A stretch of 64,000 nucleotides of DNA from Thiohalocapsa sp. (GTDB lineage Bacteria; Pseudomonadota; Gammaproteobacteria; Chromatiales; Chromatiaceae), in NCBI GenBank assembly GCA_028277725.1, contig JANQFX010000039.1:1-64000 (forward strand), given 5' to 3'. This document shows positions 8,229 to 16,868 of this stretch, in pieces. Under the pieces are notes generated by a model. It saw only the letters and a program-made list of their open reading frames with translations. It was not told the origin of the DNA and did not search any database. Numbering within the stretch: position 1 is the first letter of the stretch; every line of letters starts with the position of its first letter. Made by a program: the position numbers and the translations under genes.

Positions 8229-8975
8229 TCAATGCATGAACAGGCCGCCGTTGACGGGCAGGTTGGCGCCGGTCACGTAACCGTTCTCGTCCGAGACCAG
8301 GAAGGAGACGGCGCTCGCAATCTCTTCCGGCTGGCCCATGCGGCGCATCGGCACACCGGAGACGATGGCCTCGCGCACGTCGTCGCGCATGGCCTTGGTC
8401 ATGGCGGTCTCGACGTAGCCAGGCGAGATGGTGTTCGCCGTGATGCCCTTGGCCGCACCTTCCTGCGCCAGGCTCATGGTGAAGCCGTGCATGCCCGCCT
8501 TGGCGGTGGCGTAGTTGGTCTGGCCGAATTGGCCGCGCTGGCCATTCACGGAGGAGATGTTGACGACGCGACCGAAGCCCGCCTCGAGCATGTCTTCCCA
8601 GACGTTGCGCGTGACGTTGAAGACGCTGTTCAGGTTCACGTCGATGACGGCGCGCCAGGCGGCCTCTTCCATCTTCTTGAACGTCTTGTCTCGGGTGATA
8701 CCCGCGCAGTTCACCAGAACAGAAACCGGGCCGTGCTGCTGCTTGATCTCCGCGATCATGCGCTGGCTGTCCTCGAAAGAGGAGACATCGGCACCGATCG
8801 TGCCTATCGCCAGACCTTGTGCGGTCTGTTCCTTCTTCCAGGCGTCAGCGGCGTCCTGCTCCGACGGATGATGGTTGGCGACGACGGTGAAGCCGTCACG
8901 CGCCAGGCGCTGGCAGATGGCGGTGCCGATGCCGCCGATACCGCCCGTAACTAGGGCGACCCGAGCTGCTGTCAT
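8229..8975 (-). CDS. phaB: Acetoacetyl-CoA reductase
   Basis: A 248-residue short-chain dehydrogenase that reduces acetoacetyl-CoA to (R)-3-hydroxybutyryl-CoA with NADPH, the second step of polyhydroxybutyrate synthesis. The nucleotide-binding motif is TGGIGGIG near residue 10, the NAG-type motif is NCAGITRD near residue 89, and the catalytic tetrad is visible as Ser in NISSVNGQRG and Tyr/Lys in NYATAKAG. The C-terminus LPVNGGLFMH is typical of PhaB. It lies downstream of a phasin gene on the same strand with a GC hairpin between them. No phaC or phaA is in the window. Confidence 0.95.
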   Translation of the reverse strand: MTAARVALVTGGIGGIGTAICQRLARDGFTVVANHHPSEQDAADAWKKEQTAQGLAIGTIGADVSSFEDSQRMIAEIKQQHGPVSVLVNCAGITRDKTFKKMEEAAWRAVIDVNLNSVFNVTRNVWEDMLEAGFGRVVNISSVNGQRGQFGQTNYATAKAGMHGFTMSLAQEGAAKGITANTISPGYVETAMTKAMRDDVREAIVSGVPMRRMGQPEEIASAVSFLVSDENGYVTGANLPVNGGLFMH

Positions 8976-9081
8976 GATCTACTCTCGCTGTGTCTGCTTG
9001 GGGCCTGCTGCTCTCACCGTCGGTGCGGGCACGCTAGGGCCGGTGGATGCCGAGGCGGCGATGGCGCCGCCCTTCCCGACA

Positions 9082-9104
9082 CCCGCCGGCGACTCGCCGG
9101 CGGG
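9082..9104 (-). terminator. GC-rich hairpin between phasin and phaB
   Basis: An 11-bp perfect inverted repeat (9082-9092 with 9094-9104) lies 13 bp after the phasin stop, with no T-run. It is more likely a partial attenuator or an mRNA 3'-end stabiliser than a full terminator, consistent with phasin being needed in much larger amounts than PhaB. Confidence 0.45.
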
Positions 9105-9117
9105 CGCACGAGCAACC

Positions 9118-9489
9118 TTAGGCAGTAACGGCGTTGCGCACTGCGGTGTTGCTCTCCTTCAGGTCGGTCATCGCGGCGTCGAACCAACCACGGTAGTCGT
9201 CACGGATCTCGCCGGCCAGGGTCAGGTTGGCCTTGGACTCGGCCATCAGCTTCTCGGTCATGTCCTTGGCCATATCGACCTGGCCCTTGTACAGCTCGCT
9301 GTAGCCCTTGGCCTCGGTGGCCAGCTTCATCATGCGGACGCCCTGCTCCAGGAACAGGTTCATGGCGTCCATCTGACGGGTAGCCATCTTCTCGGCGACC
9401 TTCAGGCTCAGCTCGCCCAGGGCGTTCGCGCGCTCGACGTTCTGGTTGGTCAGCTCGGTGTAGGTGTTCATGACGTCTTGGTTGCTCAT
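9118..9489 (-). CDS. Phasin family protein
   Basis: A 123-residue, almost entirely helical protein without membrane segments or cysteines, starting MSNQDVMNTYTELTNQNVER. The heptad-like Leu/Met/Ala pattern and the central segment KMATRQMDAMNLFLEQG match phasin (PhaP) proteins, which coat PHB granules and control their size and number. The ATG at 9489 is chosen because GGAG lies 8 nt upstream; longer frames upstream would cross the promoter and operators. phaB follows on the same strand about 140 bp away. The promoter (9559-9587) overlaps sequences resembling PhaR-binding sites. Confidence 0.85.
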   Translation of the reverse strand: MSNQDVMNTYTELTNQNVERANALGELSLKVAEKMATRQMDAMNLFLEQGVRMMKLATEAKGYSELYKGQVDMAKDMTEKLMAESKANLTLAGEIRDDYRGWFDAAMTDLKESNTAVRNAVTA

Positions 9490-9529
9490 TTGGATTCTCC
9501 AGCTCGTGTTGGGGCTCGCTTCGGGATCG

Positions 9530-9587
9530 ATGCTGCGCTGCAGCATTTGTTGCAGTGCACAATAGTCGCCTCTCCCCGGCTTGTCAA
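9530..9587 (-). promoter_or_regulatory. Phasin promoter with PhaR-like operators
   Basis: On the minus strand TTGACA (9582-9587), a 17-bp spacer and TATTGT (9559-9564) form a strong sigma-70 promoter. The plus-strand sequence TGTTGCAGTGCA (9548-9559) touches the -10, and just downstream lies a 7-3-7 palindrome ATGCTGCGCTGCAGCAT (9530-9546), which contains CTGC-N3-GCAG. That is the site type reported for the PHB regulator PhaR of alphaproteobacteria. The position suits repression of phasin until PHB is present. Confidence 0.7.
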
Positions 9588-9647
9588 GCCCTGTTGAACA
9601 GAAAAATGTGAGCATCCCAAGGATCACAGCGTCCGACCATGCCACGC

Positions 9648-10424
9648 TCAGCGTTCCGGCGTCGGCAGCGGCGACATGATCGGCGGTGGCTGGGGCGGCT
9701 TCGGCTTGGGCAGCGTACCGAGGACCGCCGCAACGTCGCGGCTGAAGTCCCCCAAGCAGCGGCTCATGGCCGCGACGATGGCCGCATTGCGGGCGGTCGC
9801 GGCGGCCCCCGCATCGCGCCCTGCACCAGCGCCAACCGTCGGGCTTGGGGTGATGGGGCAGCGGTAGGCGTCCTCCCTTGCGACGAAACTGCGCGTACGT
9901 CGCTCGTCGGTCACCGTCCAGCGCACCTTGAGGACTGCCTCGCTTTGCGCCGTGCCCTCGAAGGCGATCACCTCCGCCAGCACGCGGAAATCCAGCGGCA
10001 TGCGCGATTCGGACGGGAAGAGTGCGACCCGACTGGTGCCGAGCAGAGCGCTCAGGTTCTCACCCCAGACGCGCAGGAAGTCGTCCTGCACCGTGCCGCC
10101 CCAGCGGTGGAATTCATCCACTGTCAGCTGGTTGGTGCCATCGCGGGTGACCAACTGCGGGCGGTCGAGGAACTGCGGGAAGGTCACCGGCCCCAGCCCG
10201 ACGGCGATGCCATCGGTCGCGATAGTGCCGGCGCGCCCCACGGCGTCCGGGATCGGCGTCAGTGTATAGAAGTGCGACGGCGGCGTGCTGGCGCAGCCGA
10301 CCAAGATCAGCGCCGCACCGATCCAGCCGATCCAGCCGCGGGCGCCGCTCGACCGGGCCGACGCCCGTTCCGAGGTGGCCGATTCACCCTTGAGCCGCGG
10401 CCTCGTCGATCTCCAAACCAGCAT
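9648..10424 (-). CDS. pqiC: PqiC-like outer membrane lipoprotein (ABC transport auxiliary)
   Basis: A 258-residue lipoprotein. After an unusually long, Arg/Ser-rich n-region (about 30 residues) comes a hydrophobic stretch and the lipobox LVGC. The next residues, STPPSHFYTLTPIP, are typical of the PqiC/DUF330 family, in which a FYTL motif follows the lipid anchor. PqiC forms the outer-membrane end of the PqiABC lipid-transport tunnel. The TGA of pqiB overlaps its ATG by one base (TGATG) and AAGGAGG precedes it, indicating translational coupling. The C-terminus is Pro-rich. The long n-region may mean the true start is further in, but no later in-frame ATG precedes the lipobox. Confidence 0.85.
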   Translation of the reverse strand: MLVWRSTRPRLKGESATSERASARSSGARGWIGWIGAALILVGCASTPPSHFYTLTPIPDAVGRAGTIATDGIAVGLGPVTFPQFLDRPQLVTRDGTNQLTVDEFHRWGGTVQDDFLRVWGENLSALLGTSRVALFPSESRMPLDFRVLAEVIAFEGTAQSEAVLKVRWTVTDERRTRSFVAREDAYRCPITPSPTVGAGAGRDAGAAATARNAAIVAAMSRCLGDFSRDVAAVLGTLPKPKPPQPPPIMSPLPTPER

Positions 10425-12250
10425 CAGCGTCCGCCTCCTTTGCCCTGGATCAGGGCCTCCGGATGTCGTTCCAGATAATCCGCCATGACACGGATCGAGC
10501 GCGCCGCCGCGCTCACCTCTTGCATTGTACGCACCGCCTCGGCGCTGAGCGGCGCATCCGGCGCGATCAGCGCGTTGGCGTGGCTGAGGGTTCCGGCGGC
10601 CTCCTGCAATACCAGCCGCAACCCGTGCAGCGCAGCATCCAGATCGGGCATCAGCTCGGCGTTGGCATCCGCGGCCAGGGTTCGGACCTCGCCGAGGGCG
10701 GCGGCCAGTTCGGTAATGGCGCGGCGTAGATCCTCGGAGTCCGCGACGGCACGCACGCCGGACGCTGCGGCGCGCACGTCGTCGCCGATGGCCTCGATGG
10801 GCAGGTCGTTCACCTTGGCCAGGATGGCCGCGACCTGATCCAGGATATGGGCCGCCTTGTTGGGGATCTCCTCCAGCGGCATGGGCAGGGTCGGCACCAA
10901 GCGGTAGCCGTCGCGCTCGTACTGGGTCACCGGCGGGGCGTCCTTGTGGAAGTCCAGGTCGATATAGAGCGAGCCCGTGAGCAGACTGCCGGTCTTGAGC
11001 TGGGCGCGGAGCCCCGCATCGATGAGTCTGCGCACCATCTCGGAGCGCTCCGCCTCGACCTCTTCGCGCGAGCCGACGAAGCCGATGCGCTCCGGCTCGA
11101 TCTCCACCAGCACGGGGATATAGAACTGGAGCTTGGCGTCGTCGAACTTCAGGTGAAAGTCCAACACCCGGCCGATGGGGATTCCGCGCATGGAGACCGG
11201 CGCGCCGACCTTGAGCCCGCGCACGGACCCCGTGAAGATCATCAGATAGCGCTCCTTGTGCAGATAGACCTGCTCGTTGGCGGCGGCCCGGCTGCGGTAG
11301 AGCGGAAAGAACCGATGAGCGCGCGCCGGCTCGGCATCGGCATCGAGGTCATTCGGCGTGTTGAAGGCGACGCCGCCCACCAGAACCGAAACGAGCGACT
11401 CCGTATCGATGCTGACCCCATCGGCACCGACGGAGATATCCACCCCGCTCGCATTCCAGAAGCGCGTGTTGTTGTGGACCAACTTATGGTGGGGGCTCGC
11501 GATGAAGACGTCGATGGTCACCGCACCGCCGTCTTCATCCAATTTGAAACTAATGACCTGGCCGACGCGGATGCTGCGGTAGTAGACGGGCGAGCCGAGA
11601 TTCAAGGAGCCGAGCGATTCCGAGCGTAGCCGGAAGCGACGCCCGGGCCGGTCCGTGGTGATGACCGGCGGATCGGCCAAGCCCTCGAATCTGCGCTCAC
11701 CGCGCTTGCCGCTACCGGGATCCACGGCGACATAGGCGCCGGAGAGCAGGGTCTCGAGCCCCGAGATGTGGCTCACGGTGACGCGCGGGCGCGCCACCCA
11801 GAACTTGCTGTCCTCCGCCAGAAAGCCCTCACTGCTCTTGCGCAGCTCCGCGGTCACGATGACGTGGCTCAGGTCCGGACTGACGTCGATATCCGTCACC
11901 GTGCCGATGTCGACATCCTTGAATTTGACCTTGGTCTTGCCCGCCGCGAGCCCGGCCGCGGAAGGGAAGGTGATGGTGATGGTCGGCCCGCGCTCCGAGA
12001 TCGTCTTGAACAGCAGCCAGCCGCCGATGGCCACCGCCAGCAACGGCAGCAGCCAGACCAGGGACGGGCGCTCGCGCTGGACGACGCGCGCGTTGGGCAG
12101 GGCGTCGCCGTCATCGCTTGCCGCGTCGGCCGCCTCCGCCGAGGCGGAAGCCGCCGCGGCGCCCGAGGATCGCTCGTCCCGGGGCGTTCGGGTCGATGGG
12201 TCCGACTCAGGTGGCCGCGACTGACGGGGACCCGCTCCGGGCTCCGACAT
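10424..12250 (-). CDS. pqiB: PqiB, MCE-domain intermembrane lipid transport protein
   Basis: A protein of about 608 residues with an acidic, Ala-rich cytoplasmic N-terminus, one membrane helix at about residues 63-83 (ending WLLFKTI), then three MCE domains at about 85-175, 195-260 and 315-410. Each contains the MCE pattern of Gly-x-x-V-x-h-x-G-h (for example GKTKVKFKDVDIG and LKVGAPVSMRGIPIG). The C-terminal 150 residues are helical (LDQVAAILAKVNDLPIEAIG), as in the needle coiled coil of PqiB. PqiB hexamers make a tunnel across the periplasm for lipids. The ATG at 12250 has GGAG about 7 nt upstream and lies inside the end of pqiA (overlap about 44 nt), so the operon is pqiABC. Confidence 0.92.
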   Translation of the reverse strand: MSEPGAGPRQSRPPESDPSTRTPRDERSSGAAAASASAEAADAASDDGDALPNARVVQRERPSLVWLLPLLAVAIGGWLLFKTISERGPTITITFPSAAGLAAGKTKVKFKDVDIGTVTDIDVSPDLSHVIVTAELRKSSEGFLAEDSKFWVARPRVTVSHISGLETLLSGAYVAVDPGSGKRGERRFEGLADPPVITTDRPGRRFRLRSESLGSLNLGSPVYYRSIRVGQVISFKLDEDGGAVTIDVFIASPHHKLVHNNTRFWNASGVDISVGADGVSIDTESLVSVLVGGVAFNTPNDLDADAEPARAHRFFPLYRSRAAANEQVYLHKERYLMIFTGSVRGLKVGAPVSMRGIPIGRVLDFHLKFDDAKLQFYIPVLVEIEPERIGFVGSREEVEAERSEMVRRLIDAGLRAQLKTGSLLTGSLYIDLDFHKDAPPVTQYERDGYRLVPTLPMPLEEIPNKAAHILDQVAAILAKVNDLPIEAIGDDVRAAASGVRAVADSEDLRRAITELAAALGEVRTLAADANAELMPDLDAALHGLRLVLQEAAGTLSHANALIAPDAPLSAEAVRTMQEVSAAARSIRVMADYLERHPEALIQGKGGGR

Positions 12251-13493
12251 GATCCTGCTCCATAGCATCCCAGATGAGCCTGGGGTCGAAGGACATGGCC
12301 GCGAACATGGTCAGGATGACCACCGCGCAGAAGAACACGGCGCCCGCCTGCGCCTCGATGCTGGCGAGGTTCCCGAGCCGTACCAACGCGACCAGGATGG
12401 TGACCACGTAGACATCCACCATGGACCACCGCCCGATGGCCTCCGTCACACGATACATCAGCGTGCGCCGCCGCGGTTGCCACGACGACTTGAAGTGGAC
12501 CGATAGCAGTAGGAAGAACAGAAGCAACAGCTTCAACAAGGGCACGAAGATGCTCGCCGTGAACACGACGATGGCGAGCGGCCACATGCCATGGTGCAGC
12601 AAGAAGAGTACGCCGCTCAGGATGGTGTCGGCCTGCGTCTGCCCGAGCGAGGTCACGGCCATGATCGGGTAGAGGTTCGCCGGCACATAGCAGATCGTCG
12701 CGGCGATGAGCAGCGCCCAAGTCCGCTCCAGACTGCGCGGCTTGCGTCGATGCAACACATCGGTGCAGCGCGGGCATCGCGCACGGCCCTGGCGGTCGAT
12801 CTTCGCCGCGCCCGCCGGAACCACCAGTTCGCAAACGTCGCAGCCAACGACGACCTCGCCGCGAGCCGGCGGTCGCCGCGCCTCCGGCGGCAGCGGTACG
12901 CGCTCCCAGACCACGTCCGGCGCCAAGGATGCCTGTGCCGCTGCAAGCACGAAGATCAGCACAACGAAGGCAAACAGCGATAGCCCCGGCACGATGTTGG
13001 CCATGTCCGTCAGCTTCACGACCGACACCAGGATCCCGATCATGAACACGTCCATCATGCCCCAGGGCACCAGGCGCTTGAACCAGCGAAACAGGGTCGG
13101 GAAGCCGGGAGGCAGCGGGCGGCCCAACTTCAACGGCGTCAGAACGATCAGGAGCAGCAGCAGTTGCAACCCCGGCGCCAGGATGCTGGTGAAGAACACC
13201 ACCGCCGCCACCTCGCCCTTGCCCTGGGCTGTGAGGTCGACCACGCCTGTGATCAGGGTCGTCTCCGTGCTGCGCCCCTGCATCTCGAAGGAGAGAAAGG
13301 GAAAGCTGTTGGCGACGATGAACAGCACCAGGCCGGTCAGGGTCAGGGCGAGGGTGCGGTTGACGCTATCCGGCTGATGCCGATGCAGTGTCTTGCCGCA
13401 GCGCACGCACTGGGCCGACCCGCGCGGCGGCAACCGCGGACTCTGCTGCAGCAGACCACAGTCGTCACAAAGGGTCAGGGTGCCGGCGGACAT
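12207..13493 (-). CDS. pqiA: PqiA, inner membrane protein of the Pqi lipid transport system
   Basis: A protein of about 428 residues made of two similar halves, each a zinc-ribbon (CDDCG/CVRCG and CDVC/CPRC) followed by four membrane helices. This is the PqiA layout of two repeated domains. The phrases TLALTLTGLVLFIVANSFP and WALLIAATICYVPANLYPI open the two membrane halves, each ending with the conserved Asn-x-x-Pro. PqiA is the inner-membrane partner thought to load lipids into the PqiB tunnel. The start at 13493 (MSAGTLTLCDDCG) puts the first zinc ribbon at the N-terminus; the frame stays open for 41 more codons upstream without homology. First gene of pqiABC. Confidence 0.92.
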   Translation of the reverse strand: MSAGTLTLCDDCGLLQQSPRLPPRGSAQCVRCGKTLHRHQPDSVNRTLALTLTGLVLFIVANSFPFLSFEMQGRSTETTLITGVVDLTAQGKGEVAAVVFFTSILAPGLQLLLLLIVLTPLKLGRPLPPGFPTLFRWFKRLVPWGMMDVFMIGILVSVVKLTDMANIVPGLSLFAFVVLIFVLAAAQASLAPDVVWERVPLPPEARRPPARGEVVVGCDVCELVVPAGAAKIDRQGRARCPRCTDVLHRRKPRSLERTWALLIAATICYVPANLYPIMAVTSLGQTQADTILSGVLFLLHHGMWPLAIVVFTASIFVPLLKLLLLFFLLLSVHFKSSWQPRRRTLMYRVTEAIGRWSMVDVYVVTILVALVRLGNLASIEAQAGAVFFCAVVILTMFAAMSFDPRLIWDAMEQDHVGARSGSPSVAAT

Positions 13494-13638
13494 GTGGCCG
13501 GAGTATACGCCCGATACCCTGGGCCAGACACCGACCCTGCGCGCGATCAGCGCGCGGCCTGTCCCGGCGACCATGGCGAATTGGCTAGTACAGCGGCGCC
13601 GAATGACGACAAACACCCAGTTGTGTTCGTTGGCGGGA

Positions 13639-13678
13639 TCGGTATCGGGATCGATGACAATACCGATACCGATACCGA
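13639..13678. repeat. Inverted repeat built of GGTATC/GATACC units
   Basis: TCGGTATCGG (13639-13648) pairs with CCGATACCGA (13669-13678), and the right arm consists of three tandem CGATAC-type units. It lies about 145 bp upstream of the pqiA start, before the IS91-type relic. A similar element made of CGTTGT units is at 43723-43804, so this may be a family of simple-unit palindromes. Confidence 0.6.
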
Positions 13679-13834
13679 CGGGTGCCAGGCAGCCGATTGA
13701 TTTTGCGTACGAGACTTGGGCGCAGCTGTACTAGTTGGTGTGGCCCGCCGAATCCTGGCCCCTGGGATCATCGCCCCCGTCCGCCGCCCATAAGGCCGGA
13801 GAGGCTGGCTGGTTCTCGACCTTCGGCGAACAGC

Positions 13835-14170
13835 GGTCTCCCGCTTGACGCCGCGGTGCGTGTGGGCGCGCAGGATCGCGCCGGCCTGGAGCGGCTGCTG
13901 CGCTACTGTGCCCGCCCGCCGCTCGCGCTTGAGCGTCTGGAGCTGCTCGACGCCGCCCATGTCGTCTACCGGTTGCCCAAACCACAACGTGACGGCACCA
14001 CGGCGCTGGCGCTCACCCCACTGGAGCTGATCGACCATCTCGCGGCACTCATCCCGCCGCCCCGGCGCCACCGCCATCGTTACCACGGCGTGCTCGCGCC
14101 CAACGCGCCGCTGCCATCGCCTTCGGCCGTGAGGTGGCGGAGGCAACAGACTCACCGACCGCGGTCAGTT
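13835..14170 (+). pseudogene. IS91-type transposase relic, frameshifted
   Basis: A stretch of about 110 codons resembles the middle of IS91-family (Y2) transposases: SGLPLDAAVRVGAQDRAGLE, LLRYCARPPLALERLELLD, the LTPLELIDHLAALIPPPR segment and YHGVLAPNAPL. After this the match continues in the next frame (IAFGREVAEATDSP), so there is a frameshift near 14110. The catalytic N-terminal and the zinc-finger C-terminal parts are missing. No element ends were found. It lies next to the defence-like operon, which fits a region of repeated insertion. Confidence 0.75.
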
Positions 14171-14404
14171 CGCCGCCCCCGACGCCCGTCAGCCCCGCTG
14201 TTCGGCGTTGCCCACACGTCCCGCCCCCAGCTATCGTCCTCTTCCGAGCCTACCTGGACGCTCGGGGTCGCTTGGATTTCCTATCCGTGCGGGAGACGAT
14301 GGTTTGACTGTTCACGGGCTGTCGAAGGTCGATCTCGGGTTTGGGGTTCCGGTGGCCAGCGCCTCGGCATAGCGGCAAAAGGCGCATAAATTTACGCGCC
14401 GACG

Positions 14405-16069
14405 TCAGATTTTTGCGCCGGGCACATAGTAGGACGCCTTCTTATCTCCTTTTTTCTCAATCACTTGTGCATCATGCAGGCGGCGCAGAAGCTTATACGC
14501 CTGATCCGGCGTCAGGCGGCAGAGTTCCACCACATCTTGCCGTCGGATACGCCCGTGCTCACGCACGTAGGTTCGCACCATCTGCTCCTGCTGAATGGCA
14601 TCGAATCCTGCCTGACGGGCGTACTCGGCGGTGTTTCCCATGGCCTGATAGACCGACGGCGACAAGGTGTAGCTGCGTCCCTTGGTCGATCCGTGGGCCT
14701 GGAGCAACCCGCTCTCCACGAGTGATTCCAGCACGAGCCCGACGGCGACGGCATCCTTCTGCATCTGTTCGGCCAGCTCGGCCTTGTTGACCCGCTTGTG
14801 GCGGCGGAGCAGCGACAGCACGATCAGTTCGTCCAGGGACAGACTGTTGGACCGCTTCTGCTCCACCTCCAAGATGAAGCGGAGGAAGTCCTGGTCCGCG
14901 TCGGCCAAGCTCAACCGCACAACCACGGTGTGTGCGTCGGTGCGGCCATAATCCGGTGGATGCCGGCCGTAGCGCAGCAGGCCGCGGTAGATCAGGTCCA
15001 CGCCGCGCCCGGTGCGCTCCACCAGCCCGATGCGCTTGAAGGCATCCGCCAGGGCAGGGTTACGCGGCCTTGGTTCGGTGACCAGCAGATTGCCCAGGGT
15101 AACCCCTTCCACCAGCCCGCCCGGATTGCTGATAGAGAGCGTGTCGTCTTCGAGGCGCAGATGGACGGCTCCGAGGCGGGCATAGTCGCGGTGGGTTACC
15201 GCATTTGCCAAGGCCTCACGGAACGCGCGCGGGTCCAAGCGGGGGACGGGGACGCGGAACAGCCCATCCTGAAATTCGGTTTCCGAGTTCAGCGGCTTGA
15301 ACAGGGTCTCCACCCGTTCCAGGGCCGCGAGCAAAGGTGCGCGGAGGAACTCGTTGAGCCGCACCGCCTCCTGATCGAGCACCTGGAAAGCGATTTCGTG
15401 GGCGGGTACCAATCGAGCCAGCGCGTCCTCACGACCCAAGAGCAGCAGCCCCGTGAGCGTCGGTAGACGTTCACCCGAGGGGGTGCGCAGCGTCAGCCGC
15501 AGCGCGCCGTCCAACCCGGCGTCATCCAGCGCGAGCAACGCTCGGTCACCGTTGTACTGCTCGATAAACCGGCGGAGTCGGATGCGCTCCAGGACATCCA
15601 GATCCTCCAGTGTAGCGCCCTGCACCGGCTGGGCGCTCGTGTCCATCAGCCCCAGGTCGGACTCGCGGGAGGCAAACTCATGGGGCAAGAAGGGCACGCA
15701 TTCGGGCTGGCCGTCCGGCCGCAATCGGCGGCGTTTGATGATGCCGTCGCTGGTCGCCGTGATCTGGCGTGCCTTCGGGACGTGGATGCGCAGGACGAGC
15801 AGATCGCCCGTCTCGATGGGCTCCACCTGCACGGTCAAGGCTGGCGCGGTGCGATTGCTGATCAGCGCCGGCAGGCCGGAGCAGTCCCGATGGGCATCAT
15901 GGACGCCGGTGGTCGAGCCGTCGTCCTCCACACCGAGGTACAGATCGCCGCCCTCGCTGTTGGCCAAACAGACCACCGCCTCGATCAGCTCCCGGTCCGG
16001 TAGACGGCGCCGGTCGCTCTTGAACTCGACGGTGAGGGATTCCCGGTCTTGGATGATGTTAGATGTCAC
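14405..16069 (-). CDS. AlbA_2 (Schlafen-type) ATP-binding protein
   Basis: A 554-residue protein. Residues about 10-125 form an AlbA_2/Schlafen-type domain (LTVEFKSDRRRLPDRELIE, then the nucleotide-handling segment LANSEGGDLYLGVEDDG). Residues about 270-390 carry a GHKL-type ATPase with the N-box EALANAVTHRDY and ISNPGGLVEGV, and the C-terminus holds two winged-helix-like segments (KRVNKAELAEQMQKDAVAVG and RIRRQDVVELCRLTPDQAYK). Such proteins are annotated as putative transcriptional regulators or RecG-like and are frequent in defence islands; the biochemical role is not settled. A GTG start at 16069 lies 4 nt after the HNH gene stop, suggesting translational coupling. Confidence 0.8.
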   Translation of the reverse strand: MTSNIIQDRESLTVEFKSDRRRLPDRELIEAVVCLANSEGGDLYLGVEDDGSTTGVHDAHRDCSGLPALISNRTAPALTVQVEPIETGDLLVLRIHVPKARQITATSDGIIKRRRLRPDGQPECVPFLPHEFASRESDLGLMDTSAQPVQGATLEDLDVLERIRLRRFIEQYNGDRALLALDDAGLDGALRLTLRTPSGERLPTLTGLLLLGREDALARLVPAHEIAFQVLDQEAVRLNEFLRAPLLAALERVETLFKPLNSETEFQDGLFRVPVPRLDPRAFREALANAVTHRDYARLGAVHLRLEDDTLSISNPGGLVEGVTLGNLLVTEPRPRNPALADAFKRIGLVERTGRGVDLIYRGLLRYGRHPPDYGRTDAHTVVVRLSLADADQDFLRFILEVEQKRSNSLSLDELIVLSLLRRHKRVNKAELAEQMQKDAVAVGLVLESLVESGLLQAHGSTKGRSYTLSPSVYQAMGNTAEYARQAGFDAIQQEQMVRTYVREHGRIRRQDVVELCRLTPDQAYKLLRRLHDAQVIEKKGDKKASYYVPGAKI

Positions 16070-16073
16070 CGGG

Positions 16074-16868
16074 TCAGGCCGTTCTGAGAATGTCGTCTAT
16101 CCATTCCTTGTCTTCGTCTCGCTGGCCGGCGATGACCTGTCGAGCGAATACCGACAGCTCCACCTTTTCGGAAATCGCATCACTCAAACCCCTGATCAAC
16201 TCACCAAAGGCCCGGTCGATCGCTGGATCGCCGGTCTCGCAGCGGTCCACCAACTCATCCGCTCGCTGAATGCGTTCACGGATTTGCGCCCCAAGGACGC
16301 GTCGCTTTTCGACAAGAGCCTGATGATCCAGGTGGTAGAGCTTGATCGAACTGTCCGCCCGACGCTTCTTGATCTCATTTTGGGGATAACGCGCCCTTGG
16401 ACGACCATCATCCGCATCGAAGTCCAACAAACCGGGATCTTGGGTCTGGAAAGGGTCGAGCAGCAACGGTGACTCGCCGCTTTCTTCACCGGCGTTGTTC
16501 GCCTTCTTGCTCGGATCGAGCAATGGGAAATGGTCGCCCTTTCCCTCCATTTCACCAGCACCCGGGTTCCTGCGGAGGCTGTTGCAGAAAGTGCAGGCGT
16601 AGCGGAAGTTGGAGACTTCGAAGGCCAGCCACCTATAGTGGTCCTTGGGCCGGAAGTGATCGACATTGTTGTCCGAGCGCTCCTGGACGATCTCGCAATA
16701 CCAGCACTTGTCGTGAGAACGCTCGGCGAGCGCGTCCTTCAATGCCTTCCAGATCGTGCTGAGTGCACCCGGCTCGACCTCGCCACTCGCGACCTTGCAC
16801 TTCGCATCGTCGCATCGCGTCTGCCAACCCTCCGGGAGTGGAATTCCTAGGTTATTGATTCGCCTCAC
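16074..16868 (-). CDS. HNH endonuclease, PtuB/Septu-like
   Basis: A 264-residue protein with an HNH core: DKCWYCEIVQ (first zinc Cys pair, near residue 54), then NVDHFRPK with the His of the HNH motif, then the second Cys pair CTFCNSLRR, and a downstream GDHFPLLDP segment often seen in this group. The layout matches HNH nucleases paired with an ABC/AAA ATPase in Septu-like anti-phage systems (PtuA/PtuB) and in some retron systems. Its start overlaps the end of the chimeric gene by 17 bp, and the AlbA_2 gene follows by 4 nt. The normal ATPase partner is not present intact. The nuclease itself looks complete. Confidence 0.75.
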   Translation of the reverse strand: MRRINNLGIPLPEGWQTRCDDAKCKVASGEVEPGALSTIWKALKDALAERSHDKCWYCEIVQERSDNNVDHFRPKDHYRWLAFEVSNFRYACTFCNSLRRNPGAGEMEGKGDHFPLLDPSKKANNAGEESGESPLLLDPFQTQDPGLLDFDADDGRPRARYPQNEIKKRRADSSIKLYHLDHQALVEKRRVLGAQIRERIQRADELVDRCETGDPAIDRAFGELIRGLSDAISEKVELSVFARQVIAGQRDEDKEWIDDILRTA

